Positions 42,460 through 50,987 of a stretch of DNA of 64,000 nucleotides are shown piece by piece; position 1 is the stretch's first letter; every line of letters starts with the position of its first letter. The translations under genes and the position numbers were made by a program. The DNA is from Streptomyces sp. Ag109_O5-1 (GTDB taxonomy: Bacteria > Actinomycetota > Actinomycetes > Streptomycetales > Streptomycetaceae). The notes beneath the pieces are model-generated. The model saw only the letters and a list, made by a program, of their open reading frames with translations. It had not been told where the DNA came from and searched no databases. The DNA is taken from contig NZ_RKQF01000001.1 of the NCBI RefSeq assembly GCF_003814875.1, positions 3,472,001 through 3,536,000 of the forward strand. The letters run 5' to 3'.

Positions 42460-43011
42460 GTGAGCTGCCGAGTCATTCTCATAGCCCCGGCGATCACCCC
42501 TTCCCTGCGGCGGGCCCGTTTCGACGACGGCGACTCCATCGAGCAACCGGAGGCGGTGGCGCTCGATCTGCCGGTCGCCGGCCGGGCGGTCGTCTCCCCC
42601 AGCGTGCGCTGCCGGGAGACGGCGGCCGCGCTGGGCCTCGACGTCTCGACGGAGCTCGCGTTGTCAGGTCTGGACGCGGGCCGCTGGCGGGGACGGACGC
42701 TGGAGGAGGTCGGCGCCGCCGAGCCCGAGGCGCTGGTCCAGTGGTTGTCCGACCCGGGGGCCGCACCCCACGGGGGCGAGTCGGTACGGGAGTTCCGTGC
42801 GCGGGTCATCGAGTGGCTGGACCTGACGGGCAGGACGACGGGCAGAACGGTCGCCGTGGTGGAACCGGAGGTCGTACGGGCCGTGGTGCTGCACGCCCTC
42901 GGGGCGCCCGAGGCGGCGTTCTGGCGGGTGGACGTCCCGCCGCTGGCGGCGACGGAGATCACGGGCGGATCCGGACGCTGGAACCTACGGCTCGGCCAGG
43001 TGGGCGGTTGA
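42460..43011 (+). CDS. Histidine-phosphatase-fold protein lacking the RHG motif
   Basis: 183 residues. Overall it follows the phosphoglycerate-mutase-like fold: SPSVRCRETAAALGL (the usual SxxxRAxxTA), HGGESVREFRARVIEWL, and late VVRAVVLHAL. The N-terminal catalytic RHGxT is replaced by LIAPAITPS, removing the phospho-accepting His. The later His in VLHALGAPE is out of the usual G/SHG context. Probably not a phosphatase. GTG at 42460 with AGGAGG nine bases upstream, right behind the 7-bp repeat array. Confidence 0.75.
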   Translation: MSCRVILIAPAITPSLRRARFDDGDSIEQPEAVALDLPVAGRAVVSPSVRCRETAAALGLDVSTELALSGLDAGRWRGRTLEEVGAAEPEALVQWLSDPGAAPHGGESVREFRARVIEWLDLTGRTTGRTVAVVEPEVVRAVVLHALGAPEAAFWRVDVPPLAATEITGGSGRWNLRLGQVGG

Positions 43012-43067
43012 CCCCGGGCGGGAAAACCGGTGGAGCGACGGCCGCCGCCCTGCCTAGGGTCGCGGGC

Positions 43068-43427
43068 ATGACCACCCGCACCTTCCGTGTCACCGTCCGC
43101 GGCGTCTTCGCCGGTCTCGGCGCCGAGCAGCGCGCCGAACTGCTGTCCCGGGCCGCCGACGACGACGTGCTGCGCGCGGCCTTCACGCCCGAGGGCCACC
43201 TGAGTTACGACATCGCCGCCCGGCCCGCTTTCACCTTCCGTTTCCTGGACGGCGGGGAGGAAGAGGAGGACATCCTGGAGGCGGCCGAACGTGCCGAGGA
43301 GGCGGCCCGGGCATGGCTCACCGAGCGCGGGTACGGCTACAAGAACCTCAGGTCGAGCGCCGAGGACCTCTCGCAGGCTCCACTCGGCAAGCGGCAGCGG
43401 CGGGCGGCCACGCAGCGACAGGGCTGA
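43068..43427 (+). CDS. DUF6204-type conserved protein
   Basis: 119 residues; MTTRTFRVTVRGVFAGLGAE, HLSYDIAARPAFTFRFLDGG and the C-terminal LSQAPLGKRQRR match a small Streptomyces family I recall as DUF6204. A cytoplasmic, charged protein with no catalytic motif. ATG at 43068 follows GGGTCGCGGGC. Ends before a hairpin. Confidence 0.75.
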   Translation: MTTRTFRVTVRGVFAGLGAEQRAELLSRAADDDVLRAAFTPEGHLSYDIAARPAFTFRFLDGGEEEEDILEAAERAEEAARAWLTERGYGYKNLRSSAEDLSQAPLGKRQRRAATQRQG

Positions 43428-43442
43428 CCTTCCCGGAAATGG

Positions 43443-43467
43443 CCACGGCGACCTGAAGTCGCCGTGG
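43443..43467 (+). terminator. Terminator after the DUF6204-type gene
   Basis: 10-bp perfect stem CCACGGCGAC / GTCGCCGTGG with loop CTGAA, followed by TTC, 15 bases after the stop codon. Confidence 0.75.
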
Positions 43468-43615
43468 TTCAGGTCACGTTGGGATGTGGCCGGTTTGCGG
43501 AGGCCAGGTGTCGCGGGCGTGGCATGCTCGGGGCCACACCGAGTTACCGACCAGTTCTACTGGCCGGTAGCCATCGTCGGTGTCTCTTCGTGACCCCCCA
43601 CCCCCAGGACTGACC

Positions 43616-45103
43616 TTGCGCAGACGCACGAGGCACGGGCATGCCCTCATGCCCGCCTTCGCCGTGACCGCCCTGCTCCTCGCCACCGGCTGCTCCTCGT
43701 CGCAGCACCAGACCTCCGCGGACGACCGCGCCCAGGGGACCGCCCGGGTCTCCGACGACACCACGGGGGCCGCCCGCGCGGACGGCCGGGCGCTCGCCGT
43801 CGCCGCCGCGCCCGCCGCCACCGCGACCACGGCCGCCGGTTCGGCGGGTTCGAACCGGCCGGCCCACCGCACCACGCTCACCGTGAGCTCGTACGACAGC
43901 AAGACCCGACGTGCCGTCATATCCAAGGCCGGGAGCGGAGGTTCGTCCTCACCCACGGCCTCCCCGGCCGCTCCGGTCTCCCCGGTCTCCCCGACGGCGT
44001 CCCCCGGCTCTCCGACGGTCTCCCCCAGCCCCTCCGCGCCGGCTTCGGCCCGGCAGGCCGCCGTCGGTGACGTCATCGCCAGCGCCCCCGCCCCCGGCGC
44101 CCCGGACGGCCTGCTCGCCAAGGTGACCAAAGTGATCGGCGAGACCGGCGAGGGCACCGAGGTACAGACCGAGCCCGCCACGCTCGACGCCCTGCTCGGC
44201 GACGACACCGCGAAGGGCACCGTGCCGGTCGACCCGGCCGCCTTCGACGTGGACAAGCTGCTGCCCGACGTGAAGGTGTCCTGGTCCAAGTCCGGTGATG
44301 TGCACGTCGGTCCCGAGGGTGCCACGGTGCCGCTCGGCAGCCTCCGCCTGGACGTCAGCGCCGAGGTGCCCACCGCCGAGGGCGCTCCGGCGTCCGCCGC
44401 GGCCTCGGTGTCCGGCTTCGTCCAGGTCGCCCCGCAGGTCGACTTCGCCTACGGCGGCGAGGGCACCGGAAGCGCGCCCGGCTCCGCCTACCTGGGCGTG
44501 TCCGGCGACTGGAACTCGGGCTGGGCGGTCAAGGGCCGGGCCGCGGCGGCCACGGCCACCCCGCTGCGCATCCCGTTCGCCAAGCTGCACGCCGACCCCG
44601 TCCTCCAGGTCGGCCCGGTCCCCGTCGTCGTCAACCTCGACCTGACCTGTTACCTCCAGATCAGCGGAGACGGCCGGATCACCGTCGACGTGGAGCAGAG
44701 CCTCAAGGGTGACTTCAAGGCGGGCGGCACCTTCGGCACGGCCCAGGGCTGGACGCCGGTCAGCAGCTCCGACATGACGAGCACGCCGGTGCGCTCCTCG
44801 GTGACCACCGCCGGAAGCGTCAAGGCCGGGCTGGGTGCCGAGGCCTCCGTCGGCCTGTACGGCACCGTGGGCGTCACCGCCGACCTGGCCCCCTACCTGC
44901 GCGGCGAGGCCACCGGCACCGTCACCGCGACCTCGGCGACCCCCGGCGCGGACGCCCAGGGCGCCTGGAACCTGTACGGCGGTGTCGACCTCTCCGGCAC
45001 CCTCCGTCTCCAGCTGTCGGTCTTCGGTACACCGGTGTTGCAGCGGAGCATCCCGCTGGGCGCTCTGCACCGCGAGTGGAAGCTGGCGGGCGGTACGCTC
45101 TGA
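43616..45103 (+). CDS. Large lipoprotein of unknown function
   Basis: About 495 residues from a TTG at 43616, chosen for CAGGA upstream; a GTG at 43580 would add 12 residues. N-terminus LRRRTRHGHALMPAFAVTA then LLLATGCSSS is a lipoprotein signal with the Cys near residue 26. Residues 95-145 are a Ser/Pro/Thr-rich spacer (ASPAAPVSPVSPTASPGSP). The rest is beta-rich with repeats of the kind GSLRLDVSAEVPTAEG, FVQVAPQVDFAYG and AGLGAEASVGLYGTVGV, suggesting an elongated beta-sheet ectodomain. No enzymatic motif. Convergent with the MazG-like gene. Confidence 0.75.
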   Translation: MRRRTRHGHALMPAFAVTALLLATGCSSSQHQTSADDRAQGTARVSDDTTGAARADGRALAVAAAPAATATTAAGSAGSNRPAHRTTLTVSSYDSKTRRAVISKAGSGGSSSPTASPAAPVSPVSPTASPGSPTVSPSPSAPASARQAAVGDVIASAPAPGAPDGLLAKVTKVIGETGEGTEVQTEPATLDALLGDDTAKGTVPVDPAAFDVDKLLPDVKVSWSKSGDVHVGPEGATVPLGSLRLDVSAEVPTAEGAPASAAASVSGFVQVAPQVDFAYGGEGTGSAPGSAYLGVSGDWNSGWAVKGRAAAATATPLRIPFAKLHADPVLQVGPVPVVVNLDLTCYLQISGDGRITVDVEQSLKGDFKAGGTFGTAQGWTPVSSSDMTSTPVRSSVTTAGSVKAGLGAEASVGLYGTVGVTADLAPYLRGEATGTVTATSATPGADAQGAWNLYGGVDLSGTLRLQLSVFGTPVLQRSIPLGALHREWKLAGGTL

Positions 45104-45110
45104 GCCCGGG

Positions 45111-45569
45111 TCAGGCCTCGCCGCCGGGTATCCAGCCCTGGCTGCGCAGCACCGCCGAGACGTCCGGCGCCCGGTAGTGCTCGCCCTTGAGGACCTTGCC
45201 GTCGGCCCGGCGGGCGACCTGCCCGTCGGGTCCCAGCTTGCTCATGTTGGAACGATGAACCTCGGCGATCACCGCGTCGAGGTCGATCCCGTGCACCAGC
45301 GCGGTGCCGTACGCCACGTAGACCACGTCGGCCAGCTCGTGCGCGAGCCGGTCGAGGGGCCCGGCGACCGCGACCTCGGCGACCTCCGCGGCCTCCTCGG
45401 CGAGCAACTCCCCCCGGTGCGCGGCCAGCTCGGGCGACACCTCGGCCGGCGTGGTGCGGGCGTGCAGGCCGAAGGCGCGGTGGAACTCCCTGACGAGGCC
45501 GGCGGGCGAGGAGCCGGCCGGCGAGTCGGTCGAGGAACGGGCCGAGGAACCGGCCGAGGAGCTGGTCAT
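45111..45569 (-). CDS. MazG-like / PRA-PH-type nucleotide pyrophosphohydrolase
   Basis: 152 residues. The first 22 are Ser/Ala/Gly-rich. The core has the all-alpha NTP pyrophosphatase pattern: ELLAEEAAEVAEVAV (EExxE) and LAHELADVVYVAYGTAL (ExxD), followed by VHRSNMSKLGPDGQV, typical of the HisE/MazG-like group acting on nucleotide di- or triphosphates. ATG at 45569. Confidence 0.82.
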   Translation of the reverse strand: MTSSSAGSSARSSTDSPAGSSPAGLVREFHRAFGLHARTTPAEVSPELAAHRGELLAEEAAEVAEVAVAGPLDRLAHELADVVYVAYGTALVHGIDLDAVIAEVHRSNMSKLGPDGQVARRADGKVLKGEHYRAPDVSAVLRSQGWIPGGEA

Positions 45570-45663
45570 GCGAACGACTCTAGCGGCCGGCACTGACAGT
45601 CCCGCTCCGTCGCCGTGCCCCCGGCCCTGGTCAGGACGGTGACCGGCTGGCAGGATCGCGCTC

Positions 45664-46662
45664 ATGTCCAAGGTGTTCCCCCGTATCGGCCGGCGCCGCG
45701 CGCTCCAGGGCGCGGCCGCCGGCTTCGTCGCGTCCGGCCTGCTGCTGTGGTGGCTGCTGCCGCTGGGCGAGGAACCGCCGAGCGGGACGATCACCTTCAG
45801 CACCGGGACGCTGCGCGGGGTGTACCAGGAGTACGGCGAACGGCTGCGCACCGAACTGGCCAAGGACATGCCGGGTCTGAAGGTGAAGCTGGTCCAGAGC
45901 GCGGGGTCGTACGAGAACGTGCAGCGGGTGGCGACCGGCCGGGCCGACTTCACCATCGCGGCGGCCGACGCGGTGGAGACGTACGGACTCAACGACGGCA
46001 AGGGCGCCGGACGGCTGCGCGGCGTGGCACGGCTCTACGACGACTACGTCCAGCTCGTCGTGCCGCGCGACTCGGGCATCTCCAGCGTCGCGCAGCTGCG
46101 CCACAAGCGGGTGGCGATAGGGCTGCCCAACTCGGGCGTGCGGCTGATCGCCAACCGGGTGCTCAGGGCGGCCGGGATCGACCCCGCGAAGGACATCACA
46201 CCGGTGTCGGACGGTATAGACACCGGCCCGGACCAGCTGCGGCGGGGCCAGATCGACGCGTTCTTCTGGTCGGGCGGCCTGCCGACCAAGGGGCTGCTGG
46301 ATCTCGCGGACAAGTTCAGCTACACGTTCGTGCCGATAGAGGGCAGTCTCGTCACCAAGCTGCACACCGAGAGCGAGGCGGCGCTCTACTACCGGGCCAC
46401 CAACATGCCCGAGTCGGCGTATCCGTCGATCCAGGCGGGCACGACAGTGCCGACGATCGCGGTGTCCAACGTGCTGATGACCCGCAAGGACATGGACCCG
46501 CGCCTCACGGAGTGGGTGACCCGCACGGTGATCAAGAGCCGCGACGACATCGGCAACCACGTCCACTCCGCCCAGCTGGTGGACCTGCGCACGGCGATCT
46601 ACACGGACCCGCTGCCCCTGCAGGAGGGCGCGAGGCGCTACTACCGCTCGGTCAAGCCCTGA
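45664..46662 (+). CDS. TAXI-family TRAP transporter solute-binding protein
   Basis: 332 residues. A basic N-terminus and single hydrophobic span (GAAAGFVASGLLLWWLLPLG) anchor it; no lipobox Cys. TAXI signature: TITFSTGTLRGVYQEYGERL, RADFTIAAADAVETYGL, YVQLVVPRDSGISSVAQLRH, QIDAFFWSGGLPT. The matching TRAP permease (DctQM fusion) is not in the window, so it may work with a remote permease or as the sensor partner of the convergent GluK kinase. ATG at 45664. Confidence 0.85.
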   Translation: MSKVFPRIGRRRALQGAAAGFVASGLLLWWLLPLGEEPPSGTITFSTGTLRGVYQEYGERLRTELAKDMPGLKVKLVQSAGSYENVQRVATGRADFTIAAADAVETYGLNDGKGAGRLRGVARLYDDYVQLVVPRDSGISSVAQLRHKRVAIGLPNSGVRLIANRVLRAAGIDPAKDITPVSDGIDTGPDQLRRGQIDAFFWSGGLPTKGLLDLADKFSYTFVPIEGSLVTKLHTESEAALYYRATNMPESAYPSIQAGTTVPTIAVSNVLMTRKDMDPRLTEWVTRTVIKSRDDIGNHVHSAQLVDLRTAIYTDPLPLQEGARRYYRSVKP

Positions 46663-46672
46663 AGAACCTCCC

Positions 46673-48079
46673 TCACCCACTACGCGGCACCGAAACAGTC
46701 ACCCGCAACCCCCGCTGCTCGTCCTGCTCATGGTGCTCGTAAGCGATCGCTCCCCCACCCGCCGCCAGCAGCGCCCGAGTGATCGACAGCCCCAGCCCCG
46801 ACCCCTTCACATTCTGGTGCCGTCCGCTCCGCCAGAACCGGTCCCCCACCCGCACCAGTTCCTCATCGGTCAGCCCCGGCCCCGTGTCGGTCACCACGAC
46901 CGTGCGCATATCGCCGTCCGCGGCCACGGACACCTCCACCGCACCCCCCTCCGGCGTGAACTTCACCGCGTTGTCGATCACCGCGTCCAGCGCGCTGGAC
47001 AACGTGATCGGGTCGGCCCACCCGGTGGCCGGCGGGCAGTCGCCGGTCAGCCGGACCCCCTTCGCCGTGGCCGCCGGCGCCCACGCGGCGACCCGCTCCT
47101 GTGCCAGCCGCCCGACGTCGATCAGCATCAGGTCCGCCTCGGCGTGCTCGGCGAGCGCGAGGTCGAGCAGGTCGTCCAGGACCTGCGCGAGCCGCTTGCC
47201 CTCGGTCTGGACCGAGGCGATCTCCTCGTTGCCCTCGGGGAGTTCGAGGGCGAGCAGTTCGATTCGCAGCAGCAACGCAGAGAGCGGGTTGCGCAGTTGA
47301 TGCGACGCGTCGGCGACGAACGCGCGCTGCTGCTCCAGCACGTCCTCGACGTTGTCCGCCATCTCGTTGAACGACCGGGCCAGCCGTCTGAGTTCCGGCG
47401 GCCCGCCGGCCGCCGCGACCCGTGACTTCAGCCGCCCGCTGGCGATCGCGTGGGTGGTGGCGTCGAGGACCCGCACGGGCCGTAGCACCCACCCGGTCAG
47501 CCGGAGCGCCGCGCCGACGGCGAGCAGCATCGCCGCGATCTCACCGGCGCCGATGAGCAGCCAGCCGCGCAGAGTTCGCGAACGCATCGGCCCGGTCGGC
47601 GAGTCGGTGACCACCACGGCCACGACATCGCCGTCCCGGATCACCGGCGAGGCGACGATCAGCCGGCTGCGCTGCCAGGGCCAGACCTGCTGGGGGTCGT
47701 GGCTGCGGCGGCTGAGCAGCGCTTCGCCGAACGCCTCCCGGACCTCGCCCGTCTTCGGCAGCACCCAGTCGTCGGGCGCGTTGGCCATGGAGGACGCGTT
47801 GCGGTAGAAGACGCCCGCGCGGATGCCGTAGACGCCGTAGTAGCTGGCGAGTTCGCGGCGGAGGGTCTCCAGGCGGTCGTCCGTGCGCATGGGGCGCGCG
47901 GTGGTGGGCGCGTCGGTGACGAACTGGGCGAGTGCGGCGAACCGCGCGGTGTCGTCGATGCGGTCGACGACGACCTTCTGCTGCTGTGCGGAGGCCGTGC
48001 TGACGGCGAGCGGGACGCCGAGCGCGAGCAGCACGGCCGCCATCAGGACGATGAGCAGCGGGAGGAGCCGGGTGCGCAC
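46673..48079 (-). CDS. gluK: Sensor histidine kinase GluK
   Basis: 468 residues. Two membrane spans (residues about 7-26 and 165-187) flank an extracellular sensor region; then HAMP (VLDATTHAIASGRLKSRV), HisKA with the phosphorylated His in FVADASHQLRNPLSALLLR near 258, and HATPase_c with VIDNAVKFTPEGG, DTGPGLTDEEL and GSGLGLSI. By position next to the glutamate ABC operon it corresponds to GluK of S. coelicolor, reported to sense extracellular glutamate and, with GluR, control gluABCD. GluR gene ends 9 bases upstream. Confidence 0.87.
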   Translation of the reverse strand: MRTRLLPLLIVLMAAVLLALGVPLAVSTASAQQQKVVVDRIDDTARFAALAQFVTDAPTTARPMRTDDRLETLRRELASYYGVYGIRAGVFYRNASSMANAPDDWVLPKTGEVREAFGEALLSRRSHDPQQVWPWQRSRLIVASPVIRDGDVVAVVVTDSPTGPMRSRTLRGWLLIGAGEIAAMLLAVGAALRLTGWVLRPVRVLDATTHAIASGRLKSRVAAAGGPPELRRLARSFNEMADNVEDVLEQQRAFVADASHQLRNPLSALLLRIELLALELPEGNEEIASVQTEGKRLAQVLDDLLDLALAEHAEADLMLIDVGRLAQERVAAWAPAATAKGVRLTGDCPPATGWADPITLSSALDAVIDNAVKFTPEGGAVEVSVAADGDMRTVVVTDTGPGLTDEELVRVGDRFWRSGRHQNVKGSGLGLSITRALLAAGGGAIAYEHHEQDEQRGLRVTVSVPRSG

Positions 48080-48088
48080 CCGTCCCCG

Positions 48089-48775
48089 CTACGCGGCCGG
48101 AGCGACGAGCCGGTAGCCCACGCCGCGTACGGTCTCGATGAGCGCGGGCATGCGCAGTTTGGCGCGCAGGGAGGCGACGTGCACCTCCAGGGTGCGGCCG
48201 GTGCCCTCCCAACTGGTCCGCCAGACCTCGCTGATGATCTGTTCGCGGCGGAAGACCACGCCGGGCCGCTGGGCGAGCAGTGCCAGCAGGTCGAACTCCT
48301 TGCGGGTGAGCTGGACGGCGGTGCCGTCCACGCTGACCTGGCGGGTGGGCAGTTCGATGTGGACGGGGCCGAGCCGGAGCGCGCTGTCGCCGCCGGTCGA
48401 GCCGTCCTCATGGTGGGTGCGCCGGCTGACGGCGTGGATCCTGGCGAGCAGTTCCCCGGTGTCGTACGGCTTCACCACGTAGTCGTCGGCGCCCAGGTTG
48501 AGCCCGTGGATGCGGGAGCGGACGTCGGAGCGGGCGGTGACCATGATCACCGGAGTGCTGGTGCGCTTGCGGATCTTGCCGCAGACCTCGTAGCCGTCCT
48601 GGTCCGGCAGGCCGAGGTCGAGCAGGACGACGTCGTAGCCGTCGCTCTCGGGGACCAGGGCCTGGAGGGCCTCCTCGCCGTTGCGGGCGTGGGTGACGGA
48701 GAACCCGTGCCGGGCCAGGACCGCGGAGAGCGCGGCGGCGACATGGTTGTCGTCCTCGACGAGCAGCAGTCTCAT
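48089..48775 (-). CDS. gluR: OmpR-family response regulator GluR
   Basis: 228 residues. Receiver with acidic VEDDN, phospho-Asp in VVLLDLGLPDQDGYEV near residue 53, and Lys in VKPYDTGELLARI. Winged-helix effector from about 130 (RKEFDLLALLAQRPGVVFRREQII, TLEVHVASLRAKL). Operon with gluK, divergent from gluA across a 315-bp region carrying a direct repeat of OmpR spacing. ATG at 48775. Confidence 0.88.
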   Translation of the reverse strand: MRLLLVEDDNHVAAALSAVLARHGFSVTHARNGEEALQALVPESDGYDVVLLDLGLPDQDGYEVCGKIRKRTSTPVIMVTARSDVRSRIHGLNLGADDYVVKPYDTGELLARIHAVSRRTHHEDGSTGGDSALRLGPVHIELPTRQVSVDGTAVQLTRKEFDLLALLAQRPGVVFRREQIISEVWRTSWEGTGRTLEVHVASLRAKLRMPALIETVRGVGYRLVAPAA

Positions 48776-49090
48776 CCCGGCCCCCTCCGGTTCAGCGGTC
48801 GTACGGTCCTGGTTCGCCGTCGGCTTGCCAGTGGAAAACCCGCGCGTTGTAGATAGCGCACGCGCGCGTGCATCAAGGCAGTCACGCTGATGGACGTCGA
48901 CGGCGTCAAGAGGGTTCCGGCGCCGCGCCGGTTCCGTTACGGGGCCGATATGCGGGCCCCTCGCCGACGCTACAACACGTGTCCGGATGCAATCGGATCG
49001 TGATGCTCAGATCTCCCTCAGATGTAATGACGCTGGTCATCCGCTCTCACTACATTCCTCCGAAACCGAGGAGGACGGAGCCCGAAAGCG
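48776..49090. promoter_or_regulatory. gluA: gluR / gluA divergent control region
   Basis: 315 bp without a gene. It contains a GCGCACGCGCGCGTGC alternating run near 48860-48876, the CTCAGAT direct repeat at 49006-49023, and an A/T-richer stretch 49020-49060 just before gluA. The gluA ribosome site is GAGGAGGACGG at 49070. No small ORF recognised. Confidence 0.55.
49006..49023 (+). promoter_or_regulatory. Candidate GluR binding repeat
   Basis: CTCAGAT occurs twice, at 49006 and 49017, exactly 11 bases apart (7-bp site, 4-bp spacer), the geometry expected for tandem OmpR-type dimers on one DNA face. It lies 68 bases upstream of gluA. Confidence 0.5.
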
Positions 49091-49867
49091 ATGACCGAAG
49101 TATCGGTGGCCGAGGAAGACAAGGCCGCGACCGGCGAACTGGTCGTCCTGAAGAGCGTCAACAAGCACTTCGGCGCGTTGCACGTGCTCCAGGACATCGA
49201 CCTGACGATCGCCCGCGGTGAGGTCGTCGTGGTGATCGGACCCTCCGGGTCCGGCAAGTCCACTCTGTGCCGCACCGTCAACCGTCTGGAGACCATCGAC
49301 TCCGGAACGATCTCGATCGACGGCAGGCCGCTGCCCCAGGAGGGCAAGGAGCTGGCCCGGCTGCGCGCCGACGTCGGCATGGTCTTCCAGTCGTTCAACC
49401 TCTTCGCGCACAAGACCGTGCTCGAGAACGTGATGCTCGGTCAGGTCAAGGTCCGCAAGGCGGACAAGAAGCAGGCCGAGGACAAGGCCCGCGCCCTGCT
49501 GGACCGGGTCGGTGTGGGCGCCCAGGCCGACAAGTACCCCGCGCAGCTCTCCGGTGGCCAGCAGCAGCGGGTCGCGATCGCGCGGGCGCTGGCGATGGAC
49601 CCGAAGGTCATGCTCTTCGACGAGCCGACGTCGGCGCTCGACCCCGAGATGATCAACGAGGTCCTGGAGGTCATGCAGCAGCTGGCCAGGGACGGCATGA
49701 CGATGATCGTCGTCACCCATGAGATGGGCTTCGCCCGCTCGGCCGCGAACCGGGTGGTCTTCATGGCCGACGGCCGGATCGTCGAACAGGCCGCGCCGGA
49801 CCAGTTCTTCAGCAGTCCGCGCAGCGACCGGGCCAAGGACTTCCTGTCGAAGATCCTGCACCACTGA
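49091..49867 (+). CDS. gluA: Glutamate ABC transporter ATP-binding protein
   Basis: 258 residues, polar amino-acid uptake ATPase. Walker A GPSGSGKST near residue 51, Q-loop FQSFNLFAHKT, signature LSGGQQQR, Walker B VMLFDEPTSALDPE, switch VVTHEMGFAR. The order ATPase, binding protein, permease, permease is that of gluABCD in Streptomyces and Corynebacterium. ATG at 49091. Confidence 0.95.
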   Translation: MTEVSVAEEDKAATGELVVLKSVNKHFGALHVLQDIDLTIARGEVVVVIGPSGSGKSTLCRTVNRLETIDSGTISIDGRPLPQEGKELARLRADVGMVFQSFNLFAHKTVLENVMLGQVKVRKADKKQAEDKARALLDRVGVGAQADKYPAQLSGGQQQRVAIARALAMDPKVMLFDEPTSALDPEMINEVLEVMQQLARDGMTMIVVTHEMGFARSAANRVVFMADGRIVEQAAPDQFFSSPRSDRAKDFLSKILHH

Positions 49868-49955
49868 CACCGCCGCACCGCCTTGCCGGTTCCCGGGCCC
49901 GCGTGTGCCCGGAACCCCGTGCCGCCGAACTCACCGATCCGAAGGAAATCCGTTC

Positions 49956-50873
49956 ATGAAGACTCGTACGTCCGCCTCCGCGGCGCTCCTCGCCGCCCTC
50001 GCACTGTCCCTGACGGCCTGCGGCGGTGAGTCCGGGAACGCCGGCGACCAGGCCGGCGACACGGCGACCGGCGCGAACGCGCCGAAGCTGCCGACGTACA
50101 CCGTCGCCACCGGAGTGAAGATCGACTCCGCCACGCTGAGGAAGGCCCAGCAGGCCGGCAAGCTGGTCATCGGCGCCAAGAACGACCAGCCGTACCTGGG
50201 CTTCGAGGACACGACCGGCAAGCGGTCCGGCTTCGACATCGAGATCGCCAAGATGGTCGCCGCCGACCTGGGATTCAAGCCGGAGCAGATCGAGTTCAAG
50301 ACCGTCGACTCCAACGTCCGTGAGACCACCATCTCCAAGGGCGAGGTCGACCTGTACGTGGGCACGTACACGATCAACGACGAGCGCAAGAAGCAGGTCG
50401 GCTTCGCGGGCCCGTACTTCCTGGCCGGCGCGGACCTGCTCGTGCGCAAGGACGAGCAGGGCATCACCGGTCCCGATTCCCTGAAGGGCAAGACGGTCTG
50501 CTCCATCAAGGGCTCGACCCCGCTGCAGGAGATCAAGAAGCCCAAGTACGGCGCGAAGACCGTGGAGCTGTCGAAGTACTCCGAGTGTGTCCAGCAGTTG
50601 CTCAACAACGAGGTCGACGCCGTCACCACCGACGACGCGATCCTCAAGGGGTACGCGGCGCAGCGCCCCACGAAGCTCAGGGTGATCGGCAAGCCGTTCA
50701 CGCAGGAGCCGTACGGCGTGGGCATGAACAAGGACGACAAGGCGCTGCGCGACGCCGTGAACGACGCGCTGGAGAAGCACGAGAAGAACGGCGACTACAA
50801 GAAGGCGTACGACGCGACGCTCGGCCTGTCCGGCTCCGCGTACCAGGAGCCGCCGGCCGTCAACCGCTACTGA
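49956..50873 (+). CDS. gluB: Glutamate-binding lipoprotein of ABC transporter
   Basis: 305 residues. Lipoprotein signal MKTRTSASAALLAALALSLT with lipobox LTACGG near residue 21. Periplasmic-binding-protein class 3 marks: LVIGAKNDQPYLGFED, SGFDIEIAKMVAADLG, NVRETTISKGEVDLYVGTYT. ATG at 49956 with GAAGGAAAT upstream. Followed by a strong hairpin before gluC, fitting higher expression of the binding protein. Confidence 0.94.
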   Translation: MKTRTSASAALLAALALSLTACGGESGNAGDQAGDTATGANAPKLPTYTVATGVKIDSATLRKAQQAGKLVIGAKNDQPYLGFEDTTGKRSGFDIEIAKMVAADLGFKPEQIEFKTVDSNVRETTISKGEVDLYVGTYTINDERKKQVGFAGPYFLAGADLLVRKDEQGITGPDSLKGKTVCSIKGSTPLQEIKKPKYGAKTVELSKYSECVQQLLNNEVDAVTTDDAILKGYAAQRPTKLRVIGKPFTQEPYGVGMNKDDKALRDAVNDALEKHEKNGDYKKAYDATLGLSGSAYQEPPAVNRY

Positions 50874-50893
50874 CGCGCCGCTGAGACGCCGTC

Positions 50894-50930
50894 GCCGCGG
50901 CGTCGCCGGCATCGCCCGCGACGCCGCGGC
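50894..50930 (+). promoter_or_regulatory. Intra-operon hairpin between gluB and gluC
   Basis: 13-bp perfect stem GCCGCGGCGTCGC / GCGACGCCGCGGC with an 11-base loop, extended by an imperfect outer ACGCCG/GGCGT pairing. No U-run follows, so it is more likely an mRNA-stabilising or partial attenuation structure than a full terminator. Confidence 0.7.
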
Positions 50931-50987
50931 GGCGTATCGCCCCGGACGCGGTCTTCCGTGCCCGCACACCACCACGAGGACCTCCCC

